A stretch of DNA of 64,000 bases from NCBI GenBank assembly GCA_026874595.1, contig CM049313.1, positions 77,388,659 to 77,452,658 of the forward strand. Reading direction: 5' to 3'. The notes under the pieces are model-generated. The model had not been told where the DNA came from, did not search any database, and was given only the letters and a program-made list of their open reading frames with translations. The position numbers were made by a program, and so were the translations under genes. Positions 40,201 through 55,200 of this stretch are shown one piece after another. The number at the start of each line of letters is the position of its first letter. The first letter of the stretch is position 1. This stretch comes from Sipunculus nudus. Lineage: Eukaryota; Annelida; Sipuncula; Golfingiida; Sipunculidae.

Positions 40201-43200
40201 ACAGAACTCTATTTCTGTATTTTGCACTGTGTACTCCAGAGATTCTTATTGTAGCATAATATTAGATTTAACTGCAGGAGTGCTTCAGTTTCTTTCTATT
40301 TATTAGATGTTTGAAAATTTTATTATGATTTGGTTTTGTAAAAACTGTTTTTGCTGCAGGGCAACATCTGACCTTTGGCTGCATGCCAGGATTCAAATTG
40401 GAGCAAGAGGCTTAATAATAACTAGAGTGCCTACCACTTCAAAATATTTCTTTGCATGCGTAACCAGTGACTTTCTGTGCCCAGGAGCTTGCCCTTTCAA
40501 GTCTGGAGTGACGTCTGTTGGGTGCAGTTCATTAAAGTAAATGGTCTGGGTTAAACAGCTTCCTGCTCACACATCAGACAGCCCAAGTCTTCTGAGACCT
40601 CATCTTTAAATAATGCATCAGCAGATAGCAGAGATAAGAACAGAATCATGGAGAGATCAATGACAGTCCATTTCTTGAAGCTTGAAGCTCTCTCAGTGAC
40701 ACCCAGGGATTTCTTGATGGTGATATGGGGGAAGGGTGGTAGGGATGCCTGACCAGAAAGAAAGGGCCTTTAAACCATAGAGGCATGTTCCTACATTTCC
40801 AAGTGATCGGTGGATTTCCATGGCCCCATAAGGCTTTATTTTGTTCATCAGGAGATTCTTAGCTTTGTATCAGGACGGACACCTTATCTTGTTTTGCCAG
40901 GGATGCCATGAGCGTCACTGGGTAATGTAAAGGAAAATGTGATTTCTCGGCTATTCGGGAGATCACAGTTGACAGTGTGGCTATTCTTCAGAGATATAAG
41001 TGAAATGATTTGTGTCAGTCTGATGAGTGTCTGGAAAGTTACCATTAAGTTTGATTTGTTGGCATGTACCTTAAATAGCTCTCTGAAGAAGCTTTTATTT
41101 AATTCTAGGTTGTCACATGTCATGTGCGCAATAAATGGGACCAGTAGTGTCAGGACACTACATTTGATCAATCTGGTCAGGGTCTTTTTGCCATGTTTTT
41201 GGATGATTTAGGCCCTTGACTTTTCTACACCGCTGAAAGGTTTTCAACAGAATTCGTGGAGAGTAATCACTGCACTATTCAACGAGATGAAGAAAGTGAT
41301 GTCTGCTGTGCTCAGATAGGCTTTTACTGTAGCTGTGAAGTGAAAGTTCCCATAGATTATTTCCAAATGACTGGTAATTCATTACAGATTATCTTTCCAT
41401 GCAACTCTGAGGTTTTCTTCTTTCATACTATGCTCTTCTTCAGATTCAGCTGCTTTAAAGTACTATCTCCAAAGATAAAGAAAGCAAATGTATCATTGTG
41501 CTGTTATTTCTCTTGGCTCTCATATGTTTTTCTGTCCCTAATACTTAGATTTACATAATTTATTTCATAAGCAGATTAACAGTATATCCTCATTTTACTT
41601 AATTTCATACAAGGATTCTCAATATCAGTAAAATTACAATTGTGGTGGCCAGTAACCAGTAGTGACTTTATGTAAAATGTTTCAATAAAAGTAAGATGCT
41701 CAATCTTGTTCTGTCCTTTGTATGCTAAAATAAAGAAAAATGGAAAATCTGTTTCAAATATATTTGGATAAGGTTAAAACATTTCTGAGACAGCACTTCA
41801 GATCAGTGTTGTATGGTATACCTGATGTAGCTGTGAGGTTAACATTTGGGGTATTTCCTAGCTTTTACCCTTTCACTCTCTCTCATTATCTCTCTTTACA
41901 TATTTTTTGTTATTCATACTTAGATCATTTATAACCAGTAACATACTTTAGCACACTGGAGTTGCAGGTGTAAAACTGTACAAGCCATCACTAGTGCATA
42001 TATTATATCTAGTCATATTATGTATCAGAAAAAATAATGGGAAAAGTAACACTGCCTGCTCTGATTAACCGAGACAATATTGACTCAGCAGGGTACTGCA
42101 GCTGGCTCCCTAGTCCTCCCTTTTTAAGTATTTGCTAATGGCCAGTATCATCATTTGACACCTTAGTCATTTTTTCATCCCATTCATGTACAATGTTTTT
42201 GTAACTTAATGCTGCGACATCACAAGGATCAGTGAGTTTGATTTAATTGCAATCATATTTTATGCAGGTTGATTGTCACACGGTTCAACAACTCATGAGA
42301 ACTAATAGCATTAGTGTCATTGCCAGACATGCATATGTAAATTTATTATTCGGTATTCAGTCCAGTAGGTATGCTCAAAGATTTATAAAAAAAATAACCT
42401 ACATGACTTAATTCAAGATTAAGAAACGAAAAAGAAGTGATTGTAATTTGTTTTTCTAAATATTGAACAGTATTCAAAGTATACTGTCAAAGAAGGGGCT
42501 CATTCTTACAATTGTTGCCTTGATAAGATGTGGCCTTCTTCAGACATAGCCTTCCCCATGTTTCCTTCCTTAGATGTTGCCTTCTTTGGACATAGCCTTC
42601 CAAATGTTTCCTTTCTCAAAAATTGTCTTTCTTCCTTCACTTAGAATGAAAACTGATGTTTGACATGATTCAGCAAAGCAGACCAGCATATTTTCCTTAT
42701 TCATGTTTGCTGTTACCTCAGCTTCTAGGTAAATTCTACCCTGAAAGTGTCTGTTATTAATTAATTCAGGACTTCTTAAATTTTTTTATTCTCTGTGTGA
42801 TTGGGTAATTTTTTGGTCTTTTATGACATAAGGTTTGTGACATGGCAAGAAGATAAAAAAAGAGAAGAAAATTGTTCTATTTTTGTCATAGCAGCTAGTC
42901 TCTCGCAACACCTGCTCTTGAACAAGAGCAATTTATTAGAATTTATTCGACTAAATGTAGAGCAGTTGCTCTGGGATGCTATTTTATCTCTATGGTTTTC
43001 TCTAGTATACTCTCATTTTTGGATTTTTATGACATCCTGTCACAAGATGCCAGAAGGATAGTTTATGGTACAGCAGCACATTGTGTTGTACCTGATACCC
43101 AGCTGGTCTCAACAATGGCATAAACCAGATATTAAGTGGAAGGAAAAAAGTGTACATACAGGCTAATGAAAAGTCCAAAGCAACACAGCGGGCATAAATT

Positions 43201-46200
43201 ATAGGGTGTAGGTGTGTTCTAAACTCTGGATTGTAGTTTTCTTGCTGCAATTACCAGAAACTGCACTCCTTGTTATTCTGTATTGCTCCAGCAGCATTTC
43301 TTCAGGGGCCAGAGACAGGCTCCCAGCAGAGGACCACTTGATGGACATAAAACATGTCTAGACTGTCCTGTGGGTAGCTACTGGAGAGTATTTCATGCTT
43401 TTCTGAGAAATAAACCCACTGGGGCTACTAAGTTGAGTCATGATGCGTATGGTATCAGCTGATTACTGTCTCATCCACAGGCAGCAGGAACTGATTTAGA
43501 TTGCGCCCTGCAGACCTGCTCTGTAAGCAAATCCAAGTCACAAAAAATGAAGTTCATGCTGACAGATCTGATAATTGCATTAAAGGATTAGAAATTTAAT
43601 GGTTGCTCTTATTGTTAAGAAAGATAATAAAGTCAATAAAGATTATTTAATGTTTCATATTGGGTAATATTAATACTACTAAATCAAACCTCTCACAGCT
43701 GGCTACAAGGAAACATTAGCTAATCTAAATGGCAAAATTTTCTGTGGAATATCTTGTCAAGCTGTAAATATAAAAAAAAATTCTCTACAGTTGCAATTTT
43801 AGAATTCTTGAATTTCCTGGAAAATGATCATCACACACATTTGGCTGTTTTGTGGGTTTGGTATCTTATTATTCAGTTAAAAATTATATAATTTGAAAAT
43901 TAAAAAATTCCTTATTTCTTAATTTCCTGTGTTATTTTTAGCAGTATGCTATTTTGCTGTTGTATCATCAATAATTACTGCAGTCATCTAAAATTGCTCG
44001 TATTTGTATTGAGAAACTTGTTTCATGCCATACAAAATTCAGTGGTTGTAAAAAATCACTATGGACCAGTTTACTGAACATAATTTATAATATTTAGGAG
44101 ATTGTGAATGGACCTAAATAAGAATTCAGCTCATCGGGAACTCATCATTCATGTTTTTCATAAGATTTTATGTCACAGTAGAAGGATCATGGTGCAGATC
44201 TTATTTTATGGTCTGTCTTTGATCTGAAGACACTCCATATATATTCAGGTTTAATGTAGCTTTATTTGTCTGACACCTTCATGGTAAGTTGTATCATCAT
44301 GAAGTACCTGATGTTTCCATTGAAGTCCTTGTGATTATCACTATGCATTAAAACCCCCTTTCTTTCTCTTTCAGAAATTTTATGTACAACATCAGTTTAG
44401 AGACTTTTACACTTAAAAAGGTGAGTTTCGACATAAGAATTGTCATTTTCACCCAGACCACATTCAGCAGTTATCACCCTGTTAATATATTTTATACTGT
44501 CACTATACATGTACATGGCATAATATATATTTAATGCATTATTGAATATAGCAAAGAGTAGTTCTTTATCTGTCTTTGACGAACAAGCATACCTATGTAA
44601 GAAAATCATATTCCCATTTTTGGGGGCCTGTAAACTTGTAGATCCCAGCACAGTGTGTTATGATATCTATTATTTATTAGGCCAAAATAAAAAAAAAGGA
44701 ATGGTTCCCAGGCAGTTTTTTTCAGAAATCAATACGGGTGGGCGTTTTTTTATTTTTATTTTTTTTTGTATGTTTTGATAAAAATGTCAGATGATAAGGG
44801 AAAATCATGATAATAACAGATTTATTTTGCTAAACAAGCAAAAGCACTACATAACAAAGAAAATTGTATGATTTTATCTACTTGAAAGAAACATCCGAGC
44901 GGCTGCAGCTCAAAATCGGGAAGTTTCTGTTGAAAATCGAAATAAAAATTTTTGATGCGGGGGGTTAAAATTGATGCGGGCGGTGCCTGAGAACCATACC
45001 TTTAATTATTTTTGGCCTTAAAATAGTGGAAAGATGAGAATTTAAGTCTTTACATTGAATCAATTTATGAAGCAGGATGTGTTTCAGAGAGTTTTATTGT
45101 TGGATATCTATGTATATTTCATATTTTCTTGTCCCTTCACTCATATAAGAACTGTTCTTATATATGCCTTCAATCCTCTATATCTCTTTTGACATGGCTT
45201 CCTCATTATATCCTCTGAATTTGGCTGATATTATGAATGTCAAGGTTCATTGGGATACTGTAGACATTTCTGCATTGAAATACATAACTCGAATCCACTT
45301 GGCATTGATCCTGAGTTAACTATCAGTATCTTGTCAAAGTTCTGTCCCCTTTACCTCATTTTTTTCAGGTTATTACCCTCTTTCAGCATTTTGAGTTTTT
45401 ATTTTTGACTTAAACTTTATTTTGACTTGACATGAGAAAGTTTCATTTTCTTTTGCAGAGTATTTCATGGGCAGCAGACAGAGCGCAAACATTAAAATGT
45501 CAGTTAAAACAGAGGACAGAGGTAAGTTACAATACCTGTGTGCCATGGAAATCTTTAGATATTCATACATGCTGAAAAAATCTCCCTTTTTGAAGGAAAA
45601 GTGAACTCTAAAGAACATGCAGAAAATTGCAGGCTGCAGTAAGAAGATTTTTTTTCCATTATTTAAGGATATGATCAAAATAAAAATGTTTGAAAAGGTT
45701 TTAACAGTTTGGTAGTATAAAAATATACTGCCTATATGTACTGTGATGTCAAGTTGCCTTTGGAGCACAGCTTAGTCAGTTAGACGTATGTTCATTACCA
45801 TAAATGTTTCATGGAAAATAAGTCTGGATGGGTTGCAGTGAAACATTCTTCAAAACATTCAGCACCCTGTGATAAACATTTATTGAGCATCGTATAAATA
45901 TTGATACTTGTAGCCATGAATATCTGAAATGGGTAAACAGACTAATCAAGAACCATTGTCTAGGGAATTATATGTTTATCAGAATATGTATTGTCATGAT
46001 ACCAGACAGAAGGGAGCTTGTTGTTTATGATGTTTTTTTCCTTTTGGAAAGGAAATGCCATTGATAAGTGCCCTTCCAGTGAGAAACTAAACTTATCTCG
46101 TGCATTTCCCCTGTCAATATCCCGGTGGTAGGTCTGGCAGACCTTTCTGACTCAGCTGGTCTGGTATATTATATGCACAAAATGTATCAGGTTCAGTTTA

Positions 46201-49200
46201 TGTTGGCTGTGAAGTCCCAACTGGGTATGAGTAAGGAAATGATAGTCTGAGAGATGGTTAATGATAAGATATCCCTGGTACATTCATCCTGTTGATATGG
46301 AGGTTAGGTTACTAATTAATTAAAGTTGAAAATTGTATACAATTCTGCATTGTATTTTATTATTATTAAACAAGTTAATTATAGCCAGGATAACCAGATA
46401 ATATTGTTACTTCAGTACTGTCATCCACATTTACTGTTAACTGTTACTGAGCCGGCATATGAACACACATGAAAGATAATATTTTTTTCAACATAAGTAA
46501 GCTTCAAGGTACATTGCTTCATGATTTCGGATGACTGGTAGTGTAGGGCGTCACCTGGTGGGGTAATGGGGAACTAAATCCCCAGACACCAGGTATCATA
46601 GCATCATTGGATGTGACAAGATATTACTCACTTGTTTCTTGTTTTCTGTTTCAGGCCCAGTGTCAGAACTACATCAGGGTGATAGCTAAGAAGGATGACA
46701 CCCACGTATTGCTGTGTGGGACCAATTCCTATAAGCCAATGTGTAGAACATATAAAATTACTGATGTAAGCATCTGTCATCATGTACTTTTACTCTGTAC
46801 AGTTAGCACTCGTCAGTTCTTGTTTTATTAGTGCTACATTGCATGTAATGATAATTAAATTGATTAAATATCTAAAATGTCCCCTACGTCTCTTTTTCAA
46901 ATTATTTTTGTATAAATATATATATATATATATATATATGAATGAAATGAACATATTTGAAATTTGATTAATTTGCAGGGGGATGGATATCTATAATTCT
47001 GTAGTTTGTTACATAATGGTTTGAAGGTGTTATTTAAAGTGTAAATTGTGACTGATCATTAGTGCATTTACTAATAATTTTAATAATGAAACTGAGAATA
47101 ATATTGAAGATAAGTTACATTATATGGGATGACACCAATAATGTTTGCAGGGTGGATACGAGTGGTTGGCTCGCCAAGATGAAAGTGGGATTGCAAAATG
47201 TCCATTTAACCCAGATCACAATTCTACATACATTTACACAGGTAAGACAAAGATTAAACAATTAACTTTTATAATGTTGTCTATGACATTTCTTTTATTG
47301 GTAAAAATTGTATACAATTGTATTTAGGGGAGATGCCAGCAGTATAGTGAGGATTTTCACCTCATGCTGATGGTGTATACCATTTAGAATATGAGATTTT
47401 AATGAGTTCTTGCTATATTAAGGAACACAATGGTGAAATGTGGTGATAAGCAATCAGACAGAAAGAAAATGGTCCAAATTTATAATGATAATGACGTAAT
47501 AAATATAGTATTAGATAGACAAAACTGATCATGATATTTGTTTATGAGGCCATTGCATGTAGTTGTTTTATGGTTTCAGATGGCAACTTATACTCTGGCA
47601 CCATGGTTGAGTTTAACTACCCAGATCCTTTAATATACAGGAGTCCAATGAGAACTGTGGAACACTACTCACAATGGCTCAATGGTAATTACTCAGCAAT
47701 CATATTAAAGGTGAACATTAGTGGAACATAAGCCAGAGATGCAAACACAAGCTAGCAGGTGATGTCACATATCCAGAACTCTCAGCCTGAGTTGCAGGGT
47801 ACTTGTGTGTGATACTTCCATCAATTAATATTACAAAATTTGATGAGGTTTCCTTGTGTCTCATACTGCGCAGAATCAGATTCACAAAATTACAACTCTG
47901 CGGGTTAGTTTTTACTGGGTGTTGAAATATATGGCCCACAATGCACCGGGGCTTCTGCAAACACATATGGCATAGGTATAAATATAGTGAAGATGGTAAA
48001 ATAGTCCGTTCAAATACAGTGAATAAGATTTGTTTTAAGGTTAAGTACATAAACATGGGTGGAATTCATGGAATAAGTATTAATATTTGTAAGTATTCTC
48101 ATGTGAGATGTAAACAGGTGTTTCCTTGAAATGTAACAAATTTTGATTGAAAAGTTTGACAGTTGAGACATCTTGTCCTGGCCTTTCCACAGTGCCTAAC
48201 TATAAGAGGTTCATTTTGAGTACAAACAAGGGTTCTAGTTTCTTTTTGCTGCTTACCTGGGTATGTGTTTGATACCCTAATGGCATCTTGTCATTAAGCA
48301 TTGTCCAGTGTGCTTCTGCTTGCCTTGGTCTTTACTTATAAAAAAAAGACTGGCTTTGTGTTGACTGAAAGCTTATATTTTGTACTACTGTTGGTGTTTT
48401 ACAGACCCAGATTTCGTTGGATCATTTGAACATGGTGACAAAGTGTACTTCTTCTTCAGGGAGGTCGCTCTGGAGTACATAAACTGTGGAAAGGTAAAAA
48501 AGATTTATCTCTACACCTGACACAGGTATTGTGGTTGGCTTCATAATTGCTTAAAAAATAACTTAACAGATAATTTAAATAATGTCAAACTTCTGACTTG
48601 CAACCCTACAAGGTTAGAAAATATATGTAAGAAGTCATTGAGGCTGCAGTATAAATTCATGATTGTTTCATTTTTTGTAATAATGTCCCTCTGATGAATA
48701 TCTCGTAAACCTCACAAACAAAATGCTGACCACAGTATATCAATAAGCGTTACTCTCTTGCTGTTATCTTTTGCTGGAAGATGTATCATTGCAAAACTAA
48801 AGTAGCATATAGTGGAACATTTACAGAGATGGTTCTGAACAAGAGGTATAAATTTATCATCATCTTTCAGGCTGTGTTCTCACGGGTGGCCCAAATATGT
48901 AAGACTGATAAAGGTGGAGGTTCAGGACTTCTGCCAAATGTGTGGACATCCTTCTTCAAGGCCAGATTGAACTGTTCAGTTCCAGGGGAATACCCATTCT
49001 ACTTTAATGAGATTTGTAAGTATCAGGGAATTCATAGGTGCTTATTTGTGATTTGTGATATGTCCTATCTCTCTCTCTCATCTTATCCAAGACTTGTTGT
49101 TTGTACAATAAAAGTTTATTATGGAATTGCTTCAATTCTTCCATGGCATATTGATAACAAACTGCCCACTTAAGAAACATGTTGATCTAGGGAGTTACTT

Positions 49201-52200
49201 TAAAGAATTTTTTAACTGCTTATACGAGTATACATTTGTTTGTTAGCATATATTTATATCTGGACATCTGTTATATCTGTTTTTGTAGTGGCTGTAAACC
49301 TTCAATGATAAACTGGTATTCCTGTGTCTGTGATCTTTAACAAATGTGTTGTGTACATTTGCTTTCAGTGGGTGTATCTGAGATGGGATTCGGGAACTAC
49401 CGTGCCCTGACAGAAGGTGAACTAGCAATCAACAGAACCAAGATGGTTTATGCAGTCTTCAATACACCTTCGTAAGTTTTCCTTGTTATAACTATTTTCT
49501 TTATGATGGCTTTATAAGTTGAGATCATATTAATCATCCTCAATGGTACATCTTTGTAAGTTTATATTATTATAATAGACATTAGTGATTGGTTACTTCA
49601 GTATTAGATGTTGATCATTCCATCATGAGCTTCATCTCTATGACAAGTGAAACTGGTGTTAAATAAGACCAGTCATATCCTTAAATGTTATCAACAATAA
49701 ACACTTTTTATTTATTTTGTAACTTATTTCTCAGAATCAAACGAGCAAACCCTTATTGTGTCTTTCATGTATATTTCCCACTACAGTATTCTACTTGTAT
49801 CCTCCTTGCACTGTTATTAATACTGTGTTTGCCATTTACAGAAACAGCATAAGAGGTTCGGCTGTGTGTGCTTTCCGAATGAGCGACATTGTGGCTGCAT
49901 TTGAAGGCAACTTCAAGGAGCAGAAAACCCCCCGGTCAAGCTGGCTCCCGGTGAAGAGCACTGACATCCCAAGTCCACATCCAGCCAGGGTAAAGTCTAT
50001 ATAATATAGTGAAATTTACCTACATTTGTACTTATATACAGTAGCAACTAGTTTTTGCAAATCATGCAGTTCCACTATTCTTCAGCTTATGGATTTACTG
50101 TATCACTCATATCTTCCCTCATGTATATGAGGAATTACAAGGGCTGCAATTGTTTTGCTGTGCAAGTTAATTAATTATTGAACTGAAATATTAATATTTA
50201 AAAAAATGTCTTCAAATTGCTATTTAAAAGTGGTATGAGTTAGACATCCTTTAATCTTAGAAGTTGATTGTTGCGTAATGTTAATGTATTGTGTACTAAT
50301 ACCTTTATGAACCTCAATGATTGTGATGTTATTAGTATTTTATGTTTAGTTCCAGTACCGTGTGATAACTTTTTGAGCCTCAGTGATTGTGATTTTACTT
50401 AGTATTGATGTGCTGCTTGTTTTGGGACAGGGGTGCCACACAGACTCTCACCTGATCAATGACATGGACCTGGACTTCATCAAGTCCCACCCACTCATGG
50501 ATCATGCAGTTCCAGCATTTGGCGGTGCCCCAGTGCTGGTTCACACAGGTTTCGAGTGAGTCTCATTTGTAATAGGTCACTGGGGGAGATCACCTGCTGT
50601 GACAGGTGTACAGTTATTCTCATATCAACAACACATAGTCAGGTCACAAAATATTATTTACAACAGTTTCTTACTCATCAATACAAACCAATCATATCAA
50701 CCCACCATGGCCTATATTACCTCTTCTTCTGAGACTTTATCTCCATTTGATATTATTTTAGATTTTTACCTTCAAGGTCAACTTCAGCTTAGCACAGCAA
50801 CCCATGGGTCCCTTTTACCATTTCATGCCCTTTATCAAGGAGCCACTGGTTGCCATTTGCCATGGATTTATGGCTAGTTTAAATTAAAAAATAAGCTGCT
50901 TGTACTTAGAAACCTTATTTAGATGCTGGAGAAAGGTATAATTATCTTCCAAACCTTGATATTCTGCTACATGTAATTAACTTGCAGGCCAATTTGACAG
51001 AATTGTCAAGGGCAGTCAAAGCACATTCAATGATGTATGGTGATGATTATTATTTAAAAACAACAACAATGGTTTACCATGTTTCTCTATGTATGTTTTA
51101 GTTATCGCTTGACAACAGTGGCTGTGGACTGGCAGTTCCATGCCTCTGATGGGAAATATTATGACATCATATTTGCTGGTACAGGTAGGTCACTTGACTC
51201 GGGATAAAATATGTCAACCCTTTATCTGAAAACTGAATTGTCATAACTCTCTAACAGTCTTACTGTTTTTTTTTTTTTTCCAGTTTTAATTGACAGTTGA
51301 TAATTTTCTCTGTTGGACATTATATACAGTGCAAATATATGCAGACTTTTGTATAAGCAAGATTATTATTGTGTGTTTTCTTTATCACACATAATGCTTT
51401 TATTTTATAAATGATTTATATCATATTGTCATATACATTGTCCCTAAGTCTGTACCTAAACAATTATTTTGATTTATGTATTGATTGGTTCGCAGGCATG
51501 TTATGGTGTTCAGATGAAGAGAAAAATGCTTATTGATTAATTTTCCATATTCCTACAGATATTAGATCTTAATTAACTTTTACAGTTGATTCACCAGACA
51601 CTTTTTTTTCTCAGATGATGGAAAACTGATTAAGTCAGTTAATCGTGCCAAGGACAACAAGGTGATCCCAGTAATAATAGATGAGATCCAGGTGTTTGGT
51701 AAAGGTGTCAGTGTCATGAACGTTAAAGTACATCGCCCAGCCCAAGGACAGGCCAAGGTCATCGTCATGTCAAGGCATGAAATCAAATCATTGCCACTTG
51801 CACACTGTAGCAAGGCAAAGACATGCAGGTAGGGATTTTATCATTTATAATTTGACACAGATACCATAAAAATTTCTTTTTAAACTTGCCCAATAATTAA
51901 TTTAACCACGCAATTATTGATTTAATCACAGTAAAATATTAGCAATGGAACAAAAATGAATTTTTCCATAATTTGTAAGTTTTATCATATTTAAAAACTC
52001 AGCCTAAAATTGAGTGGTTTTAATAAGATTTTATTTAGAAACAAAAATAACCCATCTAGGTGTCTAGAAATCCAAGGACATTGATAAGGAGTAATAAAAA
52101 ATAAAAACTTAAAGAATACAACATGTTTACATTTGATCTCTCATGTTTTACTTTCAGTGAGTGTGTCCAGCTTCAGGATCCATATTGCTCATGGCAGCAG

Positions 52201-55200
52201 ACAAACTGCACAGACAAAGTAGAAAGGTGAACCATACTTGCCTATCATGTAAAGCTTTAGAATTCAAATGTACCTTGTATGATACATATGGACCCTTGTT
52301 TCTCTAAAAGTGAAACATTCATATTTTACATGTTTAAAGAAATTGATATTATAAAGTCAAACAAACACCATATATGGTTTGGAAATATGTAATTTATTAC
52401 TTTAATTAAGACAAAGAAGCTTTGTGGTATTCCTAATTAATACATGATAAGTAGAAAAAAAGGTCTTTACTTGTCAGATTACTGAGAGCTACGGTTAAGA
52501 CTGTGATACAGAAATGTTGAAATATTTCATTGTGTATGCAGACGCATTTACTTGTGAATATTCATTGTAAATTTATGTGGTACTGATTTCTCCTCAGGTT
52601 TGCAGTACAGAACATTCCAGATGGTGTTGACAGTAGATGTGAACGCGTCCATGTTCCAAGTCCAAAAGATGGTAAATATCTTTTTCTTTATGGTTAACTA
52701 TGTAGCCAGTCATCTCAGGATCTGCAAACAACAGCAGCTTGATTTTTAAGAATCTTTGCCTCTCATGGAGTCAATATCCTGAGTTCATTACTTTATAGTC
52801 AAAGAGTATTTTCTAGAGTAGCAGATATTTTTTTCAGATGCAGGTTGATTTTAGTATTTCTTTGCACAAAAATTGTTTTAATTTGGGGATATTTTCTTTA
52901 TTAATTTTTCATAAAGAATGCTTCTTTAACGATCTACTGGGACTGGGTATAAACTCAACTAGACCAGGAAGGCTGGTGTTCATTGGAGCTTGCCCATCAA
53001 TGACTTCAGACTAAAAATGGGGCTTGTATAAAAGACCAGAGTATTTTGATCAGAAACTGAAATGGAATTCTGAGAGGATGGAATATAATATGTGAATTGG
53101 GGTATGCATTCACATAGGATTCATTGATGGTCAAGTTCATTCAGATGATGTTTGCATACCACTGTAATAAAAGAAATTTTTAAATGTCAAAGGGCAGATA
53201 AAATGTTGATAAATGATGTCCTGCTGCACATAGTGTGACATTTAGTGACATTTAGTGAAATGCTGAATCAAATGAAACGTCCAAACTAACACCATTACAT
53301 CAAACAGCAGGATCAACATCATCGAAACCACTGACACCTGTTCAAGCGGCTTTCAGTTGTAAGCAGTCTTGGTTTCCCGTTTGCATGATAGTTTAGCTTA
53401 ATTTTAAGTTCAATCTCTGGTGTTGGAATCATAGCCATAGATGTTTCTTTTGAAGCTTTGCATGTCTGATTGATTACATTATCTTCAAAAACCTTGTGAC
53501 TCTTCTAGAATACAGTAGTTTATGATTATTGTTGTTTTACTTTTATGATACATTCTTGGTGGGTCCAATTATAAGTTTCTAGATTAATTGAAAACAAATA
53601 GACAAGTACACATCAATACTTGTAGTAAATAACATCAGTGTACCAGATCCTGCAGCATTCATTTAGTAAACATGGTGGACTTTCTATGAAGTGATAACAA
53701 CATATTTGTAGTGCAGTAGCAGTTTAGATAGTTGCACAAAAATAGTGACCAGATAAGTTTACTCTGCACTACTGACAGCTACAATACAGACTTAATTCCA
53801 AGCACATCTGCCAGTAACATGAGTTAAATTATATAACTAACATTCTTTGAAAACCATTTAGGGAAAACAAATGTTATCCTCAGTTTCATATTGTCATAAC
53901 TTGCTCTATTCAAAATTAAAGCAGAAAGCTGGCAGATTTAAAGAGCATGTCTTTAAGATTTTATCATTACTATATTAAAATGCATAAGTTTTTCTTGTGA
54001 TTGAAAAGTGCTCTACTTTTAAAAATGATTCTGTTTCTTTTATCTGTGAAAGCACTTCTGAAGTATTTTACTTTCTTTCTAACTTTAAATACTTGTCATT
54101 TTGCCTTTATGTTTAAGTTTCACCACAGCTGTTGTTATAAAATACAAAACATGAAAATGGACCATCAAAAATTAAATCAAAGTTTTAAAAATAGTTTCTC
54201 TTTTTCAACTGACCTGTGGTCATCTTGATAATCCTTAGACAAGCTGCTTTCCTTTAAAATTCAGTCACCAGTTTTGTAGCCTTGAACTTGAATGAAGAAA
54301 CAAGTACATTCAGTCCTTCTTCTGCTATGCTAACACCTTGCAGTTAACCATGTGATATGTATCATGGTATACAGAGGGAGAGTTTAGATGTTTCAATGAT
54401 GATCATATTTTCAGCATTTTCATTGAAGGAAATGTTATGCAGTTTAAAGTGGTAATTATTATTCAGCTCAAACCCATACTCTAAAATAATGAAGTTCTAA
54501 ATAAATATCCAAATAACTGAGTTATATTTGGTGCCACCTGTTTTTGCATGGCTTGATCATTATGAATGTATTTATTTGAACATTGATGTATTTGTGGGTT
54601 ATGTTGGTTGTGTAGTCTTTACTTGATTTGCATGTGTTTTTATGTTAGCTACTACAGTGGTGCCCTCTACATGTCGGCCATGTATTTGTCCAACACCTGC
54701 CACACAGTCCACGCGTCACTCTCCAGTAACGACCCCCAATGGTCAGTATGGGTGCCATGTTTGTTTTGTTTCTCTTTCATGTGTTTATTTGCTTGTTCTC
54801 AAGTAGCTCTTTCATTACTGCATATTGAATTAACAGCACTTTCATGATTAAAGTTCTCATTATTCACAATCTTTGTATGTAAATATTAGAATTTTTTGTT
54901 CAGTAACAATACAATACCGGTATTGAGAATATTTTAATGCCATGTGGGTTTGGGTTTACATTTAATAATCTCAGGTATACCATAAAATACCTGGAAAGAA
55001 AGTGAAGGAAAAATATGAAGATAACAATCCAGTATTGACTAGACATAGCATCAGTTTTCAGATTCCAGATAGTTCTCAGAGCTATCAATAACAACTAAAT
55101 TTTGTATTTAATTGATTTATCTGATTAATTCCTTATTTATTCCTCATCAGGGTAATTTATTGACATTTTCCTGCATTCAGATAATATCGTTCCCCCGCGA

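Larger units (their letters stand above)
30323..44374 (+). other. Sema1a: intron 2 of the semaphorin gene (14.1 kb)
   Basis: Donor GTAAGT and acceptor TCTCTTTCAG. It contains a tRNA-derived SINE (38657-38738) and a degenerate tandem repeat (42512-42620). The rest is AT-rich unique-looking sequence with short scattered open frames, none with a recognisable domain or flanking splice signals. The 14-kb length separates exon 2 from the exon cluster. Confidence 0.85.
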
